Below are positions 36,490-46,436 of a stretch of 64,000 bases of DNA, piece by piece. The first letter of the stretch is position 1; every line of letters starts with the position of its first letter. A program made the position numbers and the translations under genes. Below the pieces are notes generated by a model. It saw only the letters and a program-made list of their open reading frames with translations. It did no database searches and was not told the DNA's origin. Source of the DNA: Siphonodentalium dalli (lineage: Eukaryota > Mollusca > Scaphopoda > Gadilida > Siphonodentaliidae); contig CP136066.1 in NCBI GenBank assembly GCA_032622095.1, positions 9,141,784 through 9,205,783 of the forward strand, given 5' to 3'.

Positions 36490-36860
36490 AAGGTGTTGAG
36501 CTTGTTACGGTTTGTCCTAATCTTGCCATGCTGACACGGGACCTACATTTGTTTCAAAAGAATTTGAAAATTCCATGCACGCTAATACGAAAAGGTCATT
36601 GGAGACACCAGTTTTGGACAAAAATAAACATATTTCATTGGGTCACTGCTTGGCCAATTTACTAATGTTGTATCGTATCACTCCTCATACAACCACAGGT
36701 GTGGCACATTGCGTACATTTCAAGTACACGAAAATGTATTGATTAAAAACTTGTAAAATTTGGGTAATGTGAGATATCCTGTGTCGGTAGAAGGGAAAGC
36801 CTAAGCATGTACATGTGATCAAAAGCTTAAAGTTCCTATCGGGATTACTTGTAAATACTG
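36490..36860 (+). pseudogene. Ty3/Gypsy integrase, second part
   Basis: Reads G-V-E-L-V-T-V-C-P-N-L then F-Q-K-N-L-K-I-P-C-T-L-I, matching the region of the second catalytic Asp (E-L-V-T-D-N-G-P in live elements); that Asp is absent. After a frame break, 36650-36740 reads L-A-N-L-L-M-L-Y-R-I-T-P-H-T-T-T-G-V-A, the conserved stretch after the third acidic residue. It is the continuation of the 32.0-32.57 kb fragment. Confidence 0.75.
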
Positions 36861-36976
36861 AAAATGAAACCTGAGAACATGTTGATTTCTGGTCAGATAA
36901 TAAGAGAGTAGAGACAAAGAGTTCAGAGTATACTAATCAGGGTTTAGCAGGTTCACCAAACATTTCCTATATTATA

Positions 36977-37083
36977 AGTTACGGGACGCTTAGTGGTCGG
37001 ATATGTTGTCATGTGAGGCCTAATATTGATCTCCCTGAGCCTCACATGACACCATATCATACCACTAAGCGTCCCGTAACGTA
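36977..37083. repeat. Hairpin / foldback element
   Basis: The arms gttacgggacgcttagtggt and the inverted accactaagcgtcccgtaac, with inner tgtcatgtgaggc / gcctcacatgaca; about 107 bp. Confidence 0.85.
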
Positions 37084-38886
37084 TTTGTTATGTCAGTGGA
37101 CAAAATCCAACAAATAACTTTAATTAATCGTCGCCGTAATATATTGTAATTTTGTAAGTTAAATGTGTCGTCAATGGTAAGTAGCTATGGCCATTAACTT
37201 ATGTAACGTCACTGTGACGCGTCATGGGCGTTGAATGTCTGGCTAATTACCAGAAGTAGGACAACTTTTTGAGTTTGATAGCTAATTTATGAGTCTTTAG
37301 AATTCCTCAAATATATCGCATGCAGGTTATGGTACTTGGTACTATGTCTTTAAATTCGCAGAAAATTATTTCCGACAGATACCCCCTTTCTTGGCGCTAA
37401 AATACACGCAATAAGGAGAATCCCGTACAGAAAAGTTATCCCACTTTTCAAGTTCAGTAACTCTGAACATAATAAATACTCAACCGGTGAATGTGGAGCT
37501 TTATTCTTCCCGCAGTTTGCTTGGCGGTAATTGTGAGATTGGTTTACGATTGTACATCACATTTTTTATCTTTCTAGATCATATTTTGTTATTGTGTTTA
37601 CTGTTCTTCCCTCACTAAAACCCCCAGAAACAGTCGAATGGTACTCGATTGGAATCGGTAAATCTCCACTGCATAATATTCCAGATACAGGAGGGATAAC
37701 TCCAAATTCACACAACGCAACACATATTTTTCCTAAGTATTTTAACCGTATATATGATCATCTTACCAATAAAAACTAGGTTTTAGGGGAGCCCACTTTA
37801 ATCCAACTGTAATTATATGTCATGTATATCGATCTCTCCTATACTTTGAGGTAATAAAGATATCTCTCTTCCCCGATGAATATTGTGATATGCGATTTTC
37901 GACGTTCAGCACGGCGGGCATGCAAGCCGAAACGGTTCTTGGAAGAAATGTGAAATTTTAATGTTCTCAAATTGAGAGGGGAGAAGTATTGTGTATAGTT
38001 ATTATGTGCCATTATGTGTTTCGTTACATTATGGAATCACCATACTTATTCTGTATGTTAAGTCATCTCTCAGTGAGGGTTATTTCCGGTTATGACAGGG
38101 GTGGAAAACAAGTTTTTTCCGGGCACGTATGCCGGGGTGGGTGGGTGTTCGATAGGACCAACAAAAACTTTTTTCCGCAACTCAAAAAATATTTTTCGTG
38201 CAAGTCTTTTTGAATGTTTTTGGAATGAGTTTGGCTTAAAACAAATATGTATGTCAATATTAACATAAACGACAAATTTCATGATGATCAGACAAACAGT
38301 ATAGCCTGTAGCCCATGCTAATGGATTGAAGTTTGACATCGAAGATGGCTGCTGGCAGCCATGTTTTTTTGACCGAATGACCCCAAAATGACTTCTTCCT
38401 ATTTACATGTCAATGTTAACATCCATGACTAATAGTATGCACACAAATTCATATACAGCTGTTTACAGTGAATTCCCCCCCCCCAAATCTCTGTTTTAGT
38501 GTTAAAAGGGGGGGTGGGTGTCAAATAATGGTCGGAAAAAACTGCCGAAAACGGAAAAACAAATTTGACGCGGGGTGGGTGGGTCCCAACAAGGGTCAAA
38601 AGGAAAAAATCAGCATACGTGCCTGCAAATTGTTTCCGACTCTCCCCTGGTTATGACAATAAATAGACGTGGATCAGAATCTCTTGTCTATTAACCACAT
38701 ACATGAACGAACGATATCTAACTTTGCAAATGGATTAAACATTTGTAATGTTGCAATAAATAGGAGCACATTGTTCCTCGTTACTTGTCGTTACTTGTCA
38801 AACAATAACACAGTATTCATTCTTTTACGGGAATCAGTCTCTGACGATAAATAGAGATATAGAGGATCTACAGTTTATAGCGGAAT
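37084..38886. other. No gene seen; G-rich interspersed motifs
   Basis: AT-rich DNA. ggggtgggtggg motifs at 38130 and 38570 lie in two similar stretches that are probably one interspersed repeat. A C-run is at 38469. Confidence 0.4.
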
Positions 38887-38974
38887 TTACAAAATGAGTC
38901 CAGTAAATTAGGTCTGGACCGAGCCTTTGGCGAGGTCCAGACCTAATTTACTGGATGAGTTTTGTAATTTCCGA
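38887..38974. repeat. Hairpin / foldback element
   Basis: The arms ccagtaaattaggtctggac and gtccagacctaatttactgg form a perfect stem around a ggctttggcg-type loop. Confidence 0.88.
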
Positions 38975-39957
38975 TATAAACTGGGGACGAGTTGTAGATT
39001 CTATTTATTACATGATCCAAAACATCGACAAAGCATACATAAATCAACAAATGGGACGCGAAACTAACATCGGCTTCTATAAGACATGCGATGGCGTTTT
39101 ACGTAACTATTCGTTGTTTGCCGCATAAAGAAATAGTTCCAGATAAATAAAGACTCTTTGCCGCATTTAATGGCGCATTTTTAATTATATTAATTTTCAA
39201 ACTCTTCATTCGTGATAGTTTGTTGGAAAAATATTGTAAGCCATAATATATTGAGACGTGGCGTATGGAATGTTAATAGACCACAAACCGGAAGTCAAAG
39301 GTCACCTGGCACTATTTCCTGTTATTAAACGAACGTTTAATATCACAATTTATAGAATGGGTTTATTGAATGGAATAAGGGTAGAATCATGTAATAAACA
39401 TAATTATTGCAGCTCTCCAATAAGGGTACGTGGAACTTTTACATGGCATTTCATTATAGAAAACCACATTGTGCCATAATATGAAAGTAAACGTGCATAT
39501 ATCATGCATCTTTACCAAAGCGATCGACGTGAGAAGTAGAGTTTCTTTAGTTCCACTTGTAACGGCGCTACCGACATTTGCTTTCAAATACATGTATGAG
39601 TGATTCTTGCGAGATAATTGCACGCTATTTACAGGCAAATTCCGGTAGCATTGCTACAGGTGGAACTACGGGTATTTTACTTTGCGTGCAGTACAGATGC
39701 ATTTTATATGCTTGTTTCCGTTCATAGCCTGACTCCGTATCGTTTTCTACGACGAAATGCCAGCAAACCATACTCTGCAAACTTGCCCTAACGAAATTGC
39801 GTTTGAGATTCCGGCTCGTAAATATTAGTGGATATATAATGTGTGATTACCTGATTTTGCGCTGAAGATCAAAACAAGCAAAGTATAGAATATCGGTCGT
39901 CCCATCTGAAACAAAAAACAAGGCTATAACAACCAAATTACAAGACAGAGCTGATTC
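38975..39957. other. No gene seen
   Basis: AT-rich intron-like sequence without recognised features. Confidence 0.35.
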
Positions 39958-40210
39958 CCATCGCTACGCTGGTCATACACTGCTACCACGTTCTCAAAAC
40001 GTGAGGAAATCTCGCATTTTTTGTATTGAAGACTTTGCTTGGGTACAATTCATTCTGCATCATTCTGGGAAACCGAACTGTTTATATTCATTTTGGGAAT
40101 TGGCTAGATCACATCAGAATGAATTGTAACAGAAAAAAATCTTAAATAAACAATGTTATATTTAACTAATTATGTATACGTGGTAGTAGTGGTCATACCA
40201 GCGTAGCGAG
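39958..40210. mobile_element. Small inverted-repeat element (about 250 bp)
   Basis: The ends atcgctacgctggtcatac and the inverted gtcataccagcgtagcga each continue with tgctaccacgt-like sequence. No coding capacity. Confidence 0.65.
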
Positions 40211-40662
40211 GGGGCTGCATCAGCTTGAGCTGTACGATTCTTAGTAAGAGTTCTCTCCAATTTAAACCAGTGTCTATATCGAACAACCGATATGACCACA
40301 TATATAAACTTGTGTTAGCATGCAGTAACACAGATTCTTTCGCGGACAATATAAGATGGATAGAAAATATTACATGTATAATGAATGAAAGTGGTTTAAG
40401 TGAAACATTCACCGCACAAACACCCCTGTCGAAATCAGCAATCAGGAAAGTTAAAACAGTTTTGATTGAACAGTTGAAGACAGTGGGCGAATTGAAATAG
40501 GGAATTCATCTCGGGGTTTGCTATATCGACAACTTAATCAAAAATTGAATTTTAGTAAACACCTCACCGAGTGACCGCGAACATTATCCATTATCTCAGT
40601 ATCTTGTTAAGATTAGAACAGAGTATCTCTATAGAGTCAGAACGATGGTATGACCAGGTTAA
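40211..40662 (+). pseudogene. LINE ORF2 C-terminal fragment, part 1
   Basis: An open frame to 40500 contains S-F-A-D-N-I-R-W-I-E-N-I and K-S-A-I-R-K-V-K-T-V, typical of the region after RT in CR1/Jockey-like LINEs. After a stop, 40590-40655 reads Y-L-V-K-I-R-T-E-Y-L-Y-R-V-R, equivalent to the L-R-T...E-x-G-R-W block before the C-terminal zinc motif. A MITE then interrupts it. Confidence 0.6.
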
Positions 40663-40975
40663 CCCTTTACCCAACAAAACGGCCCTGTGCCAATGCATTC
40701 TCTTATATATGCGAGTCGACCATAGGTCGCCTCGCATATATAAGAGAATGCATTGGCTTAACATATTAAGGTCATATTTTTAGGTCAATGCATTCTCTTA
40801 TATATGCGAGGCGACCTATGGTCATAACAGGGCATAACTGTAACCATCACAATGTGGTCAATGAGTCGGTTCCAATGATATCCATATTTGTATGGTTTTA
40901 TTGAGACAGACCCAAGATAATTTAGGCTGTTGCAGCTTTATTTGGCCGTTTTTGGCCGGTTTGTTGGGTAAAGGG
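40663..40975. mobile_element. piggyBac-like MITE inside the LINE
   Basis: Same inverted repeats as the 26046 copy (ccctttacccaac / gttgggtaaaggg), in the opposite orientation. TTAA is kept on the left (40659-40662) but the right flank reads atat. One internal palindrome is complete, the second has lost one arm. Confidence 0.78.
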
Positions 40976-41705
40976 ATATATAGAAGAGAATATGCAGGGC
41001 ATGTAGGAAAGGACTAGGGGATGAATACCACCATGTGTTAATCTGTAAAGAATTTCCAATTCTGAGGGCTAAATATATACCTACGTACTACTGGCCGTCG
41101 CCTAATCTCAAATCTCACCAAATTTTGTCGCCTAGTAACAGTGGAAAATATGAGCCTCCTTAAGAAAGTATGTATTTTTCTAAAGTTATCATTAAGAAAT
41201 TACCCCATGTACTACACACAATCGATGCCAAATATATTATACAGCTTCATATAAAGGGGAAAAACCCAGCTTGACGAAATTGACTTAATCGGACGGCATT
41301 TTATGTGACAGTCGCAAAAGGCGATTGTGTGCCAGCCAGAAACTATTTGTTTGTCTGGACAGATTATAATATCACGTGTCGCGCAATCCCTCGAACAATG
41401 ATATAATCACAATCAAATATCCGACCAGACATCTAGTGAGTGCTGGTAGTGTGGCGCAGTTCCCTCTGTAAATTCTCAATGCAGCTCATATCAGAAATGC
41501 ATCAAGGATTCACCGAATGAGCGTGGCCAAAAAAAACCAAACAAACAAATATACAAAACAAATGATATAATATAGGCTAATCGGGGGTCACTGCTTGTAT
41601 ATATCTAATTGTATTATATATCTGTAAAATGTTTTGTTCATGTACTAATGCACTTATGTTCTGTGTTGATTTGCAGCTAAGGCATAATAAACTTATCAAA
41701 CGACA
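40976..41705 (+). pseudogene. LINE ORF2 C-terminal fragment, part 2, with 3' UTR
   Basis: 41000-41155 reads R-I-C-R-A-C-R-K-G-L-G-D-E-Y-H-H-V-L-I-C, the C-x2-C...H-x4-C zinc motif near the C terminus of many LINEs, and ends at a stop. The 3' UTR runs to about 41705 (gcataataaacttatc). It continues part 1 across the MITE. Confidence 0.72.
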
Positions 41706-42299
41706 AATTAAAATTTAAATAGTTGCAATAAATTAATATGGACGCCTATAAGGAACATACACAGTGAGCGAGAGAGACACACACATTCGCTGTCCCGATA
41801 AAGAACAAAATAAAGAGTATTCGAGTCGTAATTGTCGCTGTAAAGTAAAATATATAAAGAACGTTTCTGTCATTTCTGTTCGGTAATGATGATATGGCGT
41901 CATAACATTAAAAGGCGACGTTAGGTAGAGTCGGGACCCAGCCCATTACACAGAGAGCCGAAATACATATGATTGGAAAATATCATCGCAATCGGGACAG
42001 AGAAGTGGACGCCTAAGGAACAAACATAGAGAGAAGCCGCACACATTCGCGTTTATATATTAAGATACTCACCTTCTATACTGAAAAATGACAAAGCTGT
42101 GTTGTTTGTTGGTGAATCGATAGTGTGATAACGTCTTACCATGCGTGAGTTTGTCCGCTGTATTACGCCCGGTGTCGGATATATACATACTTATATACCG
42201 CCCATGTGTGGCCACGAATACTCCGAATCAGGGATGAATATTCATCGAGCTAACCCAACAATCGAGAGTGAAAAGTCCTGAAGATGAATTTACATATAT
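41706..42299. other. No gene seen; one direct repeat
   Basis: The segments ggacgcctataaggaacata (41739) and ggacgcctaaggaacaaaca (42010) repeat 270 bp apart, each followed by cacacattcgc. Confidence 0.45.
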
Positions 42300-42699
42300 C
42301 TTTCGCGTGATGATACAGGGCCCAGTTGGCCCCCAGTTCAGGAACGATAACTCTATCCGACCTATACTCCGCAGTACTCCAGTCTAGACAGTTTGACCTA
42401 CATTCTCTGCAGTACTACCGTTGGAGTTTGACCTATATTCTCCGCCCACGCGGCGGTCTATTTGTACCGGTTGGACATGTCCGGACATGACCCGCTGGTT
42501 ATATCCAGATTTCTCCATATGAATGGTATATTATCTACATGTATATCACGTGATGATCTCGGTGGGGTAGCTTCAGTCTTGAATATTAAAGGGATACTAG
42601 TCTCTCACGGGGGATGATTATTAAAGTGACACTCACTATGGATGAATGTTAAAGTAGCACATGGCGCACACTGTGGGATAATGTTAAAGTGACACTCGC

Positions 42700-42912
42700 A
42701 TTGAAAACTTCCAAAAAGTTCAAAAAGGTCAAAAAGTTCAAAAAGTTCAAAAAGTTCAAAAAGTTCAAAAATTTCAAAAACTTCAAAAAGTTCAAAAAGT
42801 TCAAAAATTTCAAAAACTTACAAAATTTCAAAAATTTCGAAAAACTTCAAAAACTTCAAAAACTTCACAAATTTCACAAATTTCACAAATTTCAAAAAAC
42901 TTCAAAAATTAA
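42700..42912. repeat. 9-10 bp minisatellite, left arm
   Basis: Repeats of aaaagttcaa and variants, mirrored at 46547-46750. Confidence 0.88.
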
Positions 42913-42938
42913 ACTAAATTCAGGATTTAGTCATAAAT

Positions 42939-43024
42939 GTGACCCGCTATATCAAATCCAGTAGAAGTCGACCAAATCTTTTTACCCTGTGCCAATGCAT
43001 TCTCTTATATATGCGAGTCGACCA
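42939..43024. mobile_element. Half family-P MITE, left arm
   Basis: The inverted repeat gacccgctatatcaaatcc to the first palindrome arm, then cut off by GC-rich sequence at gtcgacc. Confidence 0.75.
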
Positions 43025-43167
43025 GCCGCCCGCGGCGGCGGCGGCGACGGCGGCGGCGGCGGCGGCGGCGGCTGTAATGCGCATGTCAACGCCGCGCCGC
43101 CGGCGGCGGTGGCGGCGGCAACTACATAATCCTATGGCATGCAAAGAAATTGGCGGCGGCGGCGGTT
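43025..43167. repeat. (GGC)n-rich module, left arm, outer copy
   Basis: GGC runs around gtaatgcgcatgtcaacgcc; closes with ggttaaggatttagtca. The same module stands at 44044 on the other side of the zinc-finger gene. Confidence 0.85.
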
Positions 43168-43177
43168 AAGGATTTAG

Positions 43178-43594
43178 TCAGTGATGATACTGTTGTTGTT
43201 GGTGGTGGTGTTGTTGTTGTTGTTGGTGTTGTTGTTGTTGTTGGTGTTGTTGTTGTTGTTGTTGGTGGTGGTGTTGTTGTTGTTGTTGGTGTTGTTGTTG
43301 TTGTTGGTGTTGTTGTTGTTGTTGTTGTGGCTGATGATACTGTTGTTGTTGTTGGTGTTGTTGTTGTTGTTGTTGGTGTTGTTGTTGTTGTTGTGGCTGA
43401 TGATACTGTTGTTGTTGTTGGTGTTGTTGTTGTTGTTGTTGTTGGTGTTGTTGGTGTTGTTGTTGTTGTTGTGGCTGATGATACTGTTGTTGTTGTTGTT
43501 GTTGTTCTGAAGGCGTGTGTTTAACTTTGATATGACGCTTCAAACTATCTTGCCAAGCATAGACACTTAAGCACTCTTCACATTGATACTTCAT
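43178..43594 (-). CDS. C2H2 zinc-finger / poly-Gln protein, left-arm copy
   Basis: 138 residues with a genuine ATG. Residues 4-27 form one C2H2 finger (Y-Q-C-E-E-C-L-S-V-Y-A, then L-K-R-H-I-K-V-K-H: C-x2-C-x12-H-x4-H). The rest is Q/H-rich, with runs of five to eight Gln broken by H or Y-H-Q-P. Codons are almost all CAA, so expansion is by slippage. No intron. A TATA-like ctatataaatatag lies about 45-57 bp upstream (minus strand). A single finger with a Gln-rich tail suggests nucleic-acid binding or transcriptional activation. Mirror copy at 45862. Confidence 0.65.
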   Translation of the reverse strand: MKYQCEECLSVYAWQDSLKRHIKVKHTPSEQQQQQQQYHQPQQQQQHQQHQQQQQQQHQQQQQYHQPQQQQQHQQQQQQHQQQQQYHQPQQQQQQHQQQQQHQQQQQHHHQQQQQQHQQQQQHQQQQQHHHQQQQYHH

Positions 43595-43637
43595 TTTCCT
43601 ATATAATCAGTGAAATCGAGCGTTCTTCTATGCACCT

Positions 43638-43651
43638 ATATTTATATAGAA
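43638..43651 (-). promoter_or_regulatory. TATA-like box of the left-arm zinc-finger gene
   Basis: ctatataaatatag on the minus strand, 44-57 bp before the ATG. Confidence 0.5.
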
Positions 43652-43675
43652 CAGAAACAAGGGAAACGTGGTGGA

Positions 43676-43876
43676 CTAGTTAACTAGTTCAGGCTGTCGT
43701 TCACAACGTCTCTTAGTGTTGTTTGTACTGGATACAAATTTATCACATTGGCTACAATACAACCTACCTATCCAAATGTCAATGCAATTATGAGTGAATT
43801 CAATATGAGAGTATATATATAAGCATTTGTATCGACATCTCGTGAATCTATCGAAATATCTTACTTCTCTTTCCAA
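43676..43876 (-). other. Conserved short open frame upstream of the zinc-finger gene, left arm
   Basis: 66 codons with no in-frame ATG, identical in both arms. It contains L-Y-C-S-Q-C-D-K-F and R-R-C-E-R-Q, resembling half a zinc finger. It may be an upstream exon or a relic; it ends at a stop before the TATA-like box. Confidence 0.3.
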
Positions 43877-44043
43877 ATTGCGTAATAATTATGTTGAGGT
43901 TCAGTGGGTACGTCCTATATATCCAGCTGAAGGCAGAATGGACAATTGCTTCCTCTGATGTACAGTTAGTTTGAATCAGTAAACATATGCACATGATTGT
44001 GTCTGTGCAACTTGAAACAATACAATTAAAATCTGGTCGTTTT

Positions 44044-44088
44044 CGGCGGCGGCCGTAATGCGCATGTCAACGCCACGCCGCCGGCGGC

Positions 44089-44151
<63 letters not shown>

Positions 44152-44153
44152 TA
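44044..44153. repeat. (GGC)n module, left arm, inner copy (longest tract)
   Basis: About 20 uninterrupted GGC units after gccgccggcggcggtggc. The mirrored tract at 45336 is much shorter, so this locus is unstable. Confidence 0.88.
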
Positions 44154-44287
44154 AGGATTTAGTCACAAATATGGCTTGTTTCCATTCATCGGAAAACTAT
44201 GGGGGTAAGGTGGTGAGCGCCACCGAAAAAAGCAAGTGAGCGAGGGAAAAAAGAGAAAAATAACATGACAAGTGGTACATAGCACAA

Positions 44288-44293
44288 TTTATT
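44288..44293 (-). terminator. Polyadenylation signal AATAAA downstream of the Bcl-2-like gene
   Basis: AATAAA on the minus strand, 153 bases past the stop of the 203-residue ORF and just after the small acidic frame. Confidence 0.5.
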
Positions 44294-44300
44294 ATATTAA

Positions 44301-44391
44301 CTATTCACTGTCACTTTCGTCCGAATTGTCATCACTTTCGTCAGATGTGTCATTTGTTTCGTCCATGAACTTTTCTAGCAATGGTCTGTAC

Positions 44392-44393
<2 letters not shown>
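44301..44393 (-). other. Small acidic open frame 3' of the Bcl-2-like ORF
   Basis: Reads K-Y-R-P-L-L-E-K-F-M-D-E-T-N-D-T-S-D-E-S and continues as Asp/Ser repeats to a TAG. A tacag acceptor-like site lies just upstream and a TGT|GTAAAT donor-like site near the end of the main ORF, but the phases do not fit. Either a separate relic or an alternative C-terminal exon. Confidence 0.3.

Positions 44394-44432
<39 letters not shown>
44391..44432. repeat. (AT)n microsatellite
   Basis: About 17 TA units between the Bcl-2-like ORF and the acidic frame. Confidence 0.95.
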
Positions 44433-44438
<6 letters not shown>

Positions 44439-44445
44439 ATTGATA

Positions 44446-45057
44446 TTAATATGTTTGCCAATAATTTACACATCCATGAATCGATCTGAAAACATTATGG
44501 TTCATTGTCAACATTTTTGACGAGTAGTTGTCAATATTTAGACATTCCTGGAAGAAATTATCCCAACTGCCTTCCCGTTCGACCCATTGGTCAGTGTATA
44601 ATGTCACGATAGTGTGTGCCCATTGCACAATTTCGCTGACCAATGAGAAGTCGTTGTCTTTGTATGCTTTTAAACACATTTTTCCTGTGAACAGGAATGC
44701 AGCCATTATTCTCTCCCATGTGTAGGGGCCATCTTCCCGAAATATATTGTCCAACAAGTCACTAAATATATAGGGAAAATGATCCCTATCGTAATTGTCC
44801 AATTTCCCTGTCAGCTCATTTAACAGCCACATGTTATAATTTTCCATCTGTTGAAGTATTCTTCTTGTGCAGTCACGTATTTCATCTAACTCTGATAAAT
44901 AAAAGTTATTAGTGTCTGGGTAATGAAAGCCGTTTCTCAGAATGATATGCCTGACATAACTTTTCATCAAATATATCGTAACTGCGCCAACTTCCATACT
45001 GTTCAATTTCTTGAGCTGTGTATCCATTATTATTTTTTTCCCTTCTACGTCAGACAT
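44446..45057 (-). CDS. Bcl-2-family apoptosis regulator (multi-BH)
   Basis: 203 residues from ATG. Residues 97-127 hold BH1 (N-I-F-R-E-D-G-P-Y-T-W-E-R-I-M-A-A-F-L-F-T-G), 157-170 hold BH2 (Q-W-V-E-R-E-G-S-W-D-N-F-F), and 62-76 fit the BH3 helix (C-T-R-R-I-L-Q-Q-M-E-N), without the usual Gly-Asp. An N-terminal helix (Y-L-M-K-S-Y-V-R-H-I-I-L) sits where BH4 lies. There is no C-terminal membrane anchor; the chain ends N-Y-W-Q-T-Y. BH1+BH2 with an N-terminal helix fits a pro-survival Bcl-2/Mcl-1-like fold that would bind BH3 helices at mitochondria; function is inferred. Animal multi-BH genes usually have an intron within BH2; none is here, suggesting a retrocopy or capture by a mobile or viral element. 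The upstream minus strand has gattggttagc (CCAAT-type) and cataataaaggg. Unique loop between the inverted-repeat arms. Confidence 0.82.
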   Translation of the reverse strand: MSDVEGKKIIMDTQLKKLNSMEVGAVTIYLMKSYVRHIILRNGFHYPDTNNFYLSELDEIRDCTRRILQQMENYNMWLLNELTGKLDNYDRDHFPYIFSDLLDNIFREDGPYTWERIMAAFLFTGKMCLKAYKDNDFSLVSEIVQWAHTIVTLYTDQWVEREGSWDNFFQECLNIDNYSSKMLTMNHNVFRSIHGCVNYWQTY

Positions 45058-45335
45058 AAAATATCAACAGTCCCTTTATTATGTTGAGTCAGCTAACCAA
45101 TCAAAATGCATGATATTAACGCGTTCCGACATGTTTCATTTCTAATTTTAGATGTTAAATGTGCCGACATTGTTCTTTGTTGTTGTAAAAAAATTGGCGC
45201 GCGGCGGCCACCACTTGTCATGTTATTTTTCTCTTTTTTCCCTCGCTCACTTGCTTTTTTCGGTGGCGCTCACCACCTTACCCCCATAGTTTTCCGATGA
45301 ATGGAAACAAGCCATATTTGTGACTAAATCCTTAA

Positions 45336-45367
<32 letters not shown>

Positions 45368-45415
45368 GCCGCCGGCGGCGTGGCGTTGACATGCGCATTA
45401 CGGCCGCCGCCGAAA
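45336..45415. repeat. (GGC)n module, right arm, inner copy
   Basis: Mirror of 44044-44153 with a contracted tract. Confidence 0.85.
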
Positions 45416-45579
45416 ACGACCAGATTTTAATTGTATTGTTTCAAGTTGCACAGACACAATCATGTGCATATGTTTACTGATTCAAACTAACTGTACATCA
45501 GAGGAAGCAATTGTCCATTCTGCCTTCAGCTGGATATATAGGACGTACCCACTGAACCTCAACATAATTATTACGCAAT

Positions 45580-45780
45580 TTGGAAAGAGAAGTAAGATAT
45601 TTCGATAGATTCACGAGATGTCGATACAAATGCTTATATATATACTCTCATATTGAATTCACTCATAATTGCATTGACATTTGGATAGGTAGGTTGTATT
45701 GTAGCCAATGTGATAAATTTGTATCCAGTACAAACAACACTAAGAGACGTTGTGAACGACAGCCTGAACTAGTTAACTAG
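45580..45780 (+). other. Conserved short open frame upstream of the zinc-finger gene, right arm
   Basis: Identical in translation to 43676-43876; no in-frame ATG. Confidence 0.3.
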
Positions 45781-45807
45781 TCCACCACGTTTCCCTTGTT
45801 TCTGTTC

Positions 45808-45821
45808 TATATAAATATAGG
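45808..45821 (+). promoter_or_regulatory. TATA-like box of the right-arm zinc-finger gene
   Basis: ctatataaatatag, about 41-54 bp before the ATG at 45862. Confidence 0.5.
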
Positions 45822-45861
45822 TGCATAGAAGAACGCTCGATTTCACTGATTATATAGGAAA

Positions 45862-46281
45862 ATGAAGTATCAATGTGAAGAGTGCTTAAGTGTCTATGCT
45901 TGGCAAGATAGTTTGAAGCGTCATATCAAAGTTAAACACACGCCTTCAGAACAACAACAACAACAACAACAACAGTATCATCAGCCACAACAACAACAAC
46001 AACACCAACAACACCATCAACAACAACAACAACAACACCAACAACAACAACAGTATCATCAGCCACAACAACAACAACAACAACACCAACAACAACAACA
46101 ACAACACCAACAACAACAACAGTATCATCAGCCACAACAACAACAACAACAACACCAACAACAACAACAACACCAACAACAACAACAACACCACCACCAA
46201 CAACAACAACACCAACAACAACAACAACAACACCAACAACAACAACAACACCACCACCAACAACAACAGTATCATCACTGA
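45862..46281 (+). CDS. C2H2 zinc-finger / poly-Gln protein, right-arm copy
   Basis: 139 residues. The finger is identical to that of the left-arm copy, and the Q/H tail differs in length and order of H and Q runs. The stop is followed directly by ctaaatccttaaccgcc and the outer GGC module, so the coding end abuts the repeat. Divergent transcription from both arms toward the outside is implied. Confidence 0.65.
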   Translation: MKYQCEECLSVYAWQDSLKRHIKVKHTPSEQQQQQQQQYHQPQQQQQHQQHHQQQQQQHQQQQQYHQPQQQQQQHQQQQQQHQQQQQYHQPQQQQQQHQQQQQHQQQQQHHHQQQQHQQQQQQHQQQQQHHHQQQQYHH

Positions 46282-46289
46282 CTAAATCC

Positions 46290-46386
46290 TTAACCGCCGC
46301 CGCCGCCAATTTCTTTGCATGCCATAGGATTATGTAGTTGCCGCCGCCGCCGCCGCCGGCGGCGCGGCGTTGACATGCGCATTACA

Positions 46387-46427
<41 letters not shown>

Positions 46428-46436
46428 GGGCGGCTG
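46290..46436. repeat. (GGC)n-rich module, right arm, outer copy
   Basis: Mirror of 43025-43167, with a purer CCG run. Confidence 0.85.

Noticed and set aside
43150-43524. Plus-strand poly-Val/Gly and poly-Leu ORFs over the CAA/GTT repeats (also on the minus strand at 45932-46309)
   Set aside because: Low-complexity shadows of the poly-Gln tract on the opposite strand.
44446-45057. Calling the Bcl-2-like gene a defined viral gene
   Set aside because: No viral replication, packaging or capsid gene is visible in the 4.8-kb element; host retrocopy or transposon capture is equally possible.
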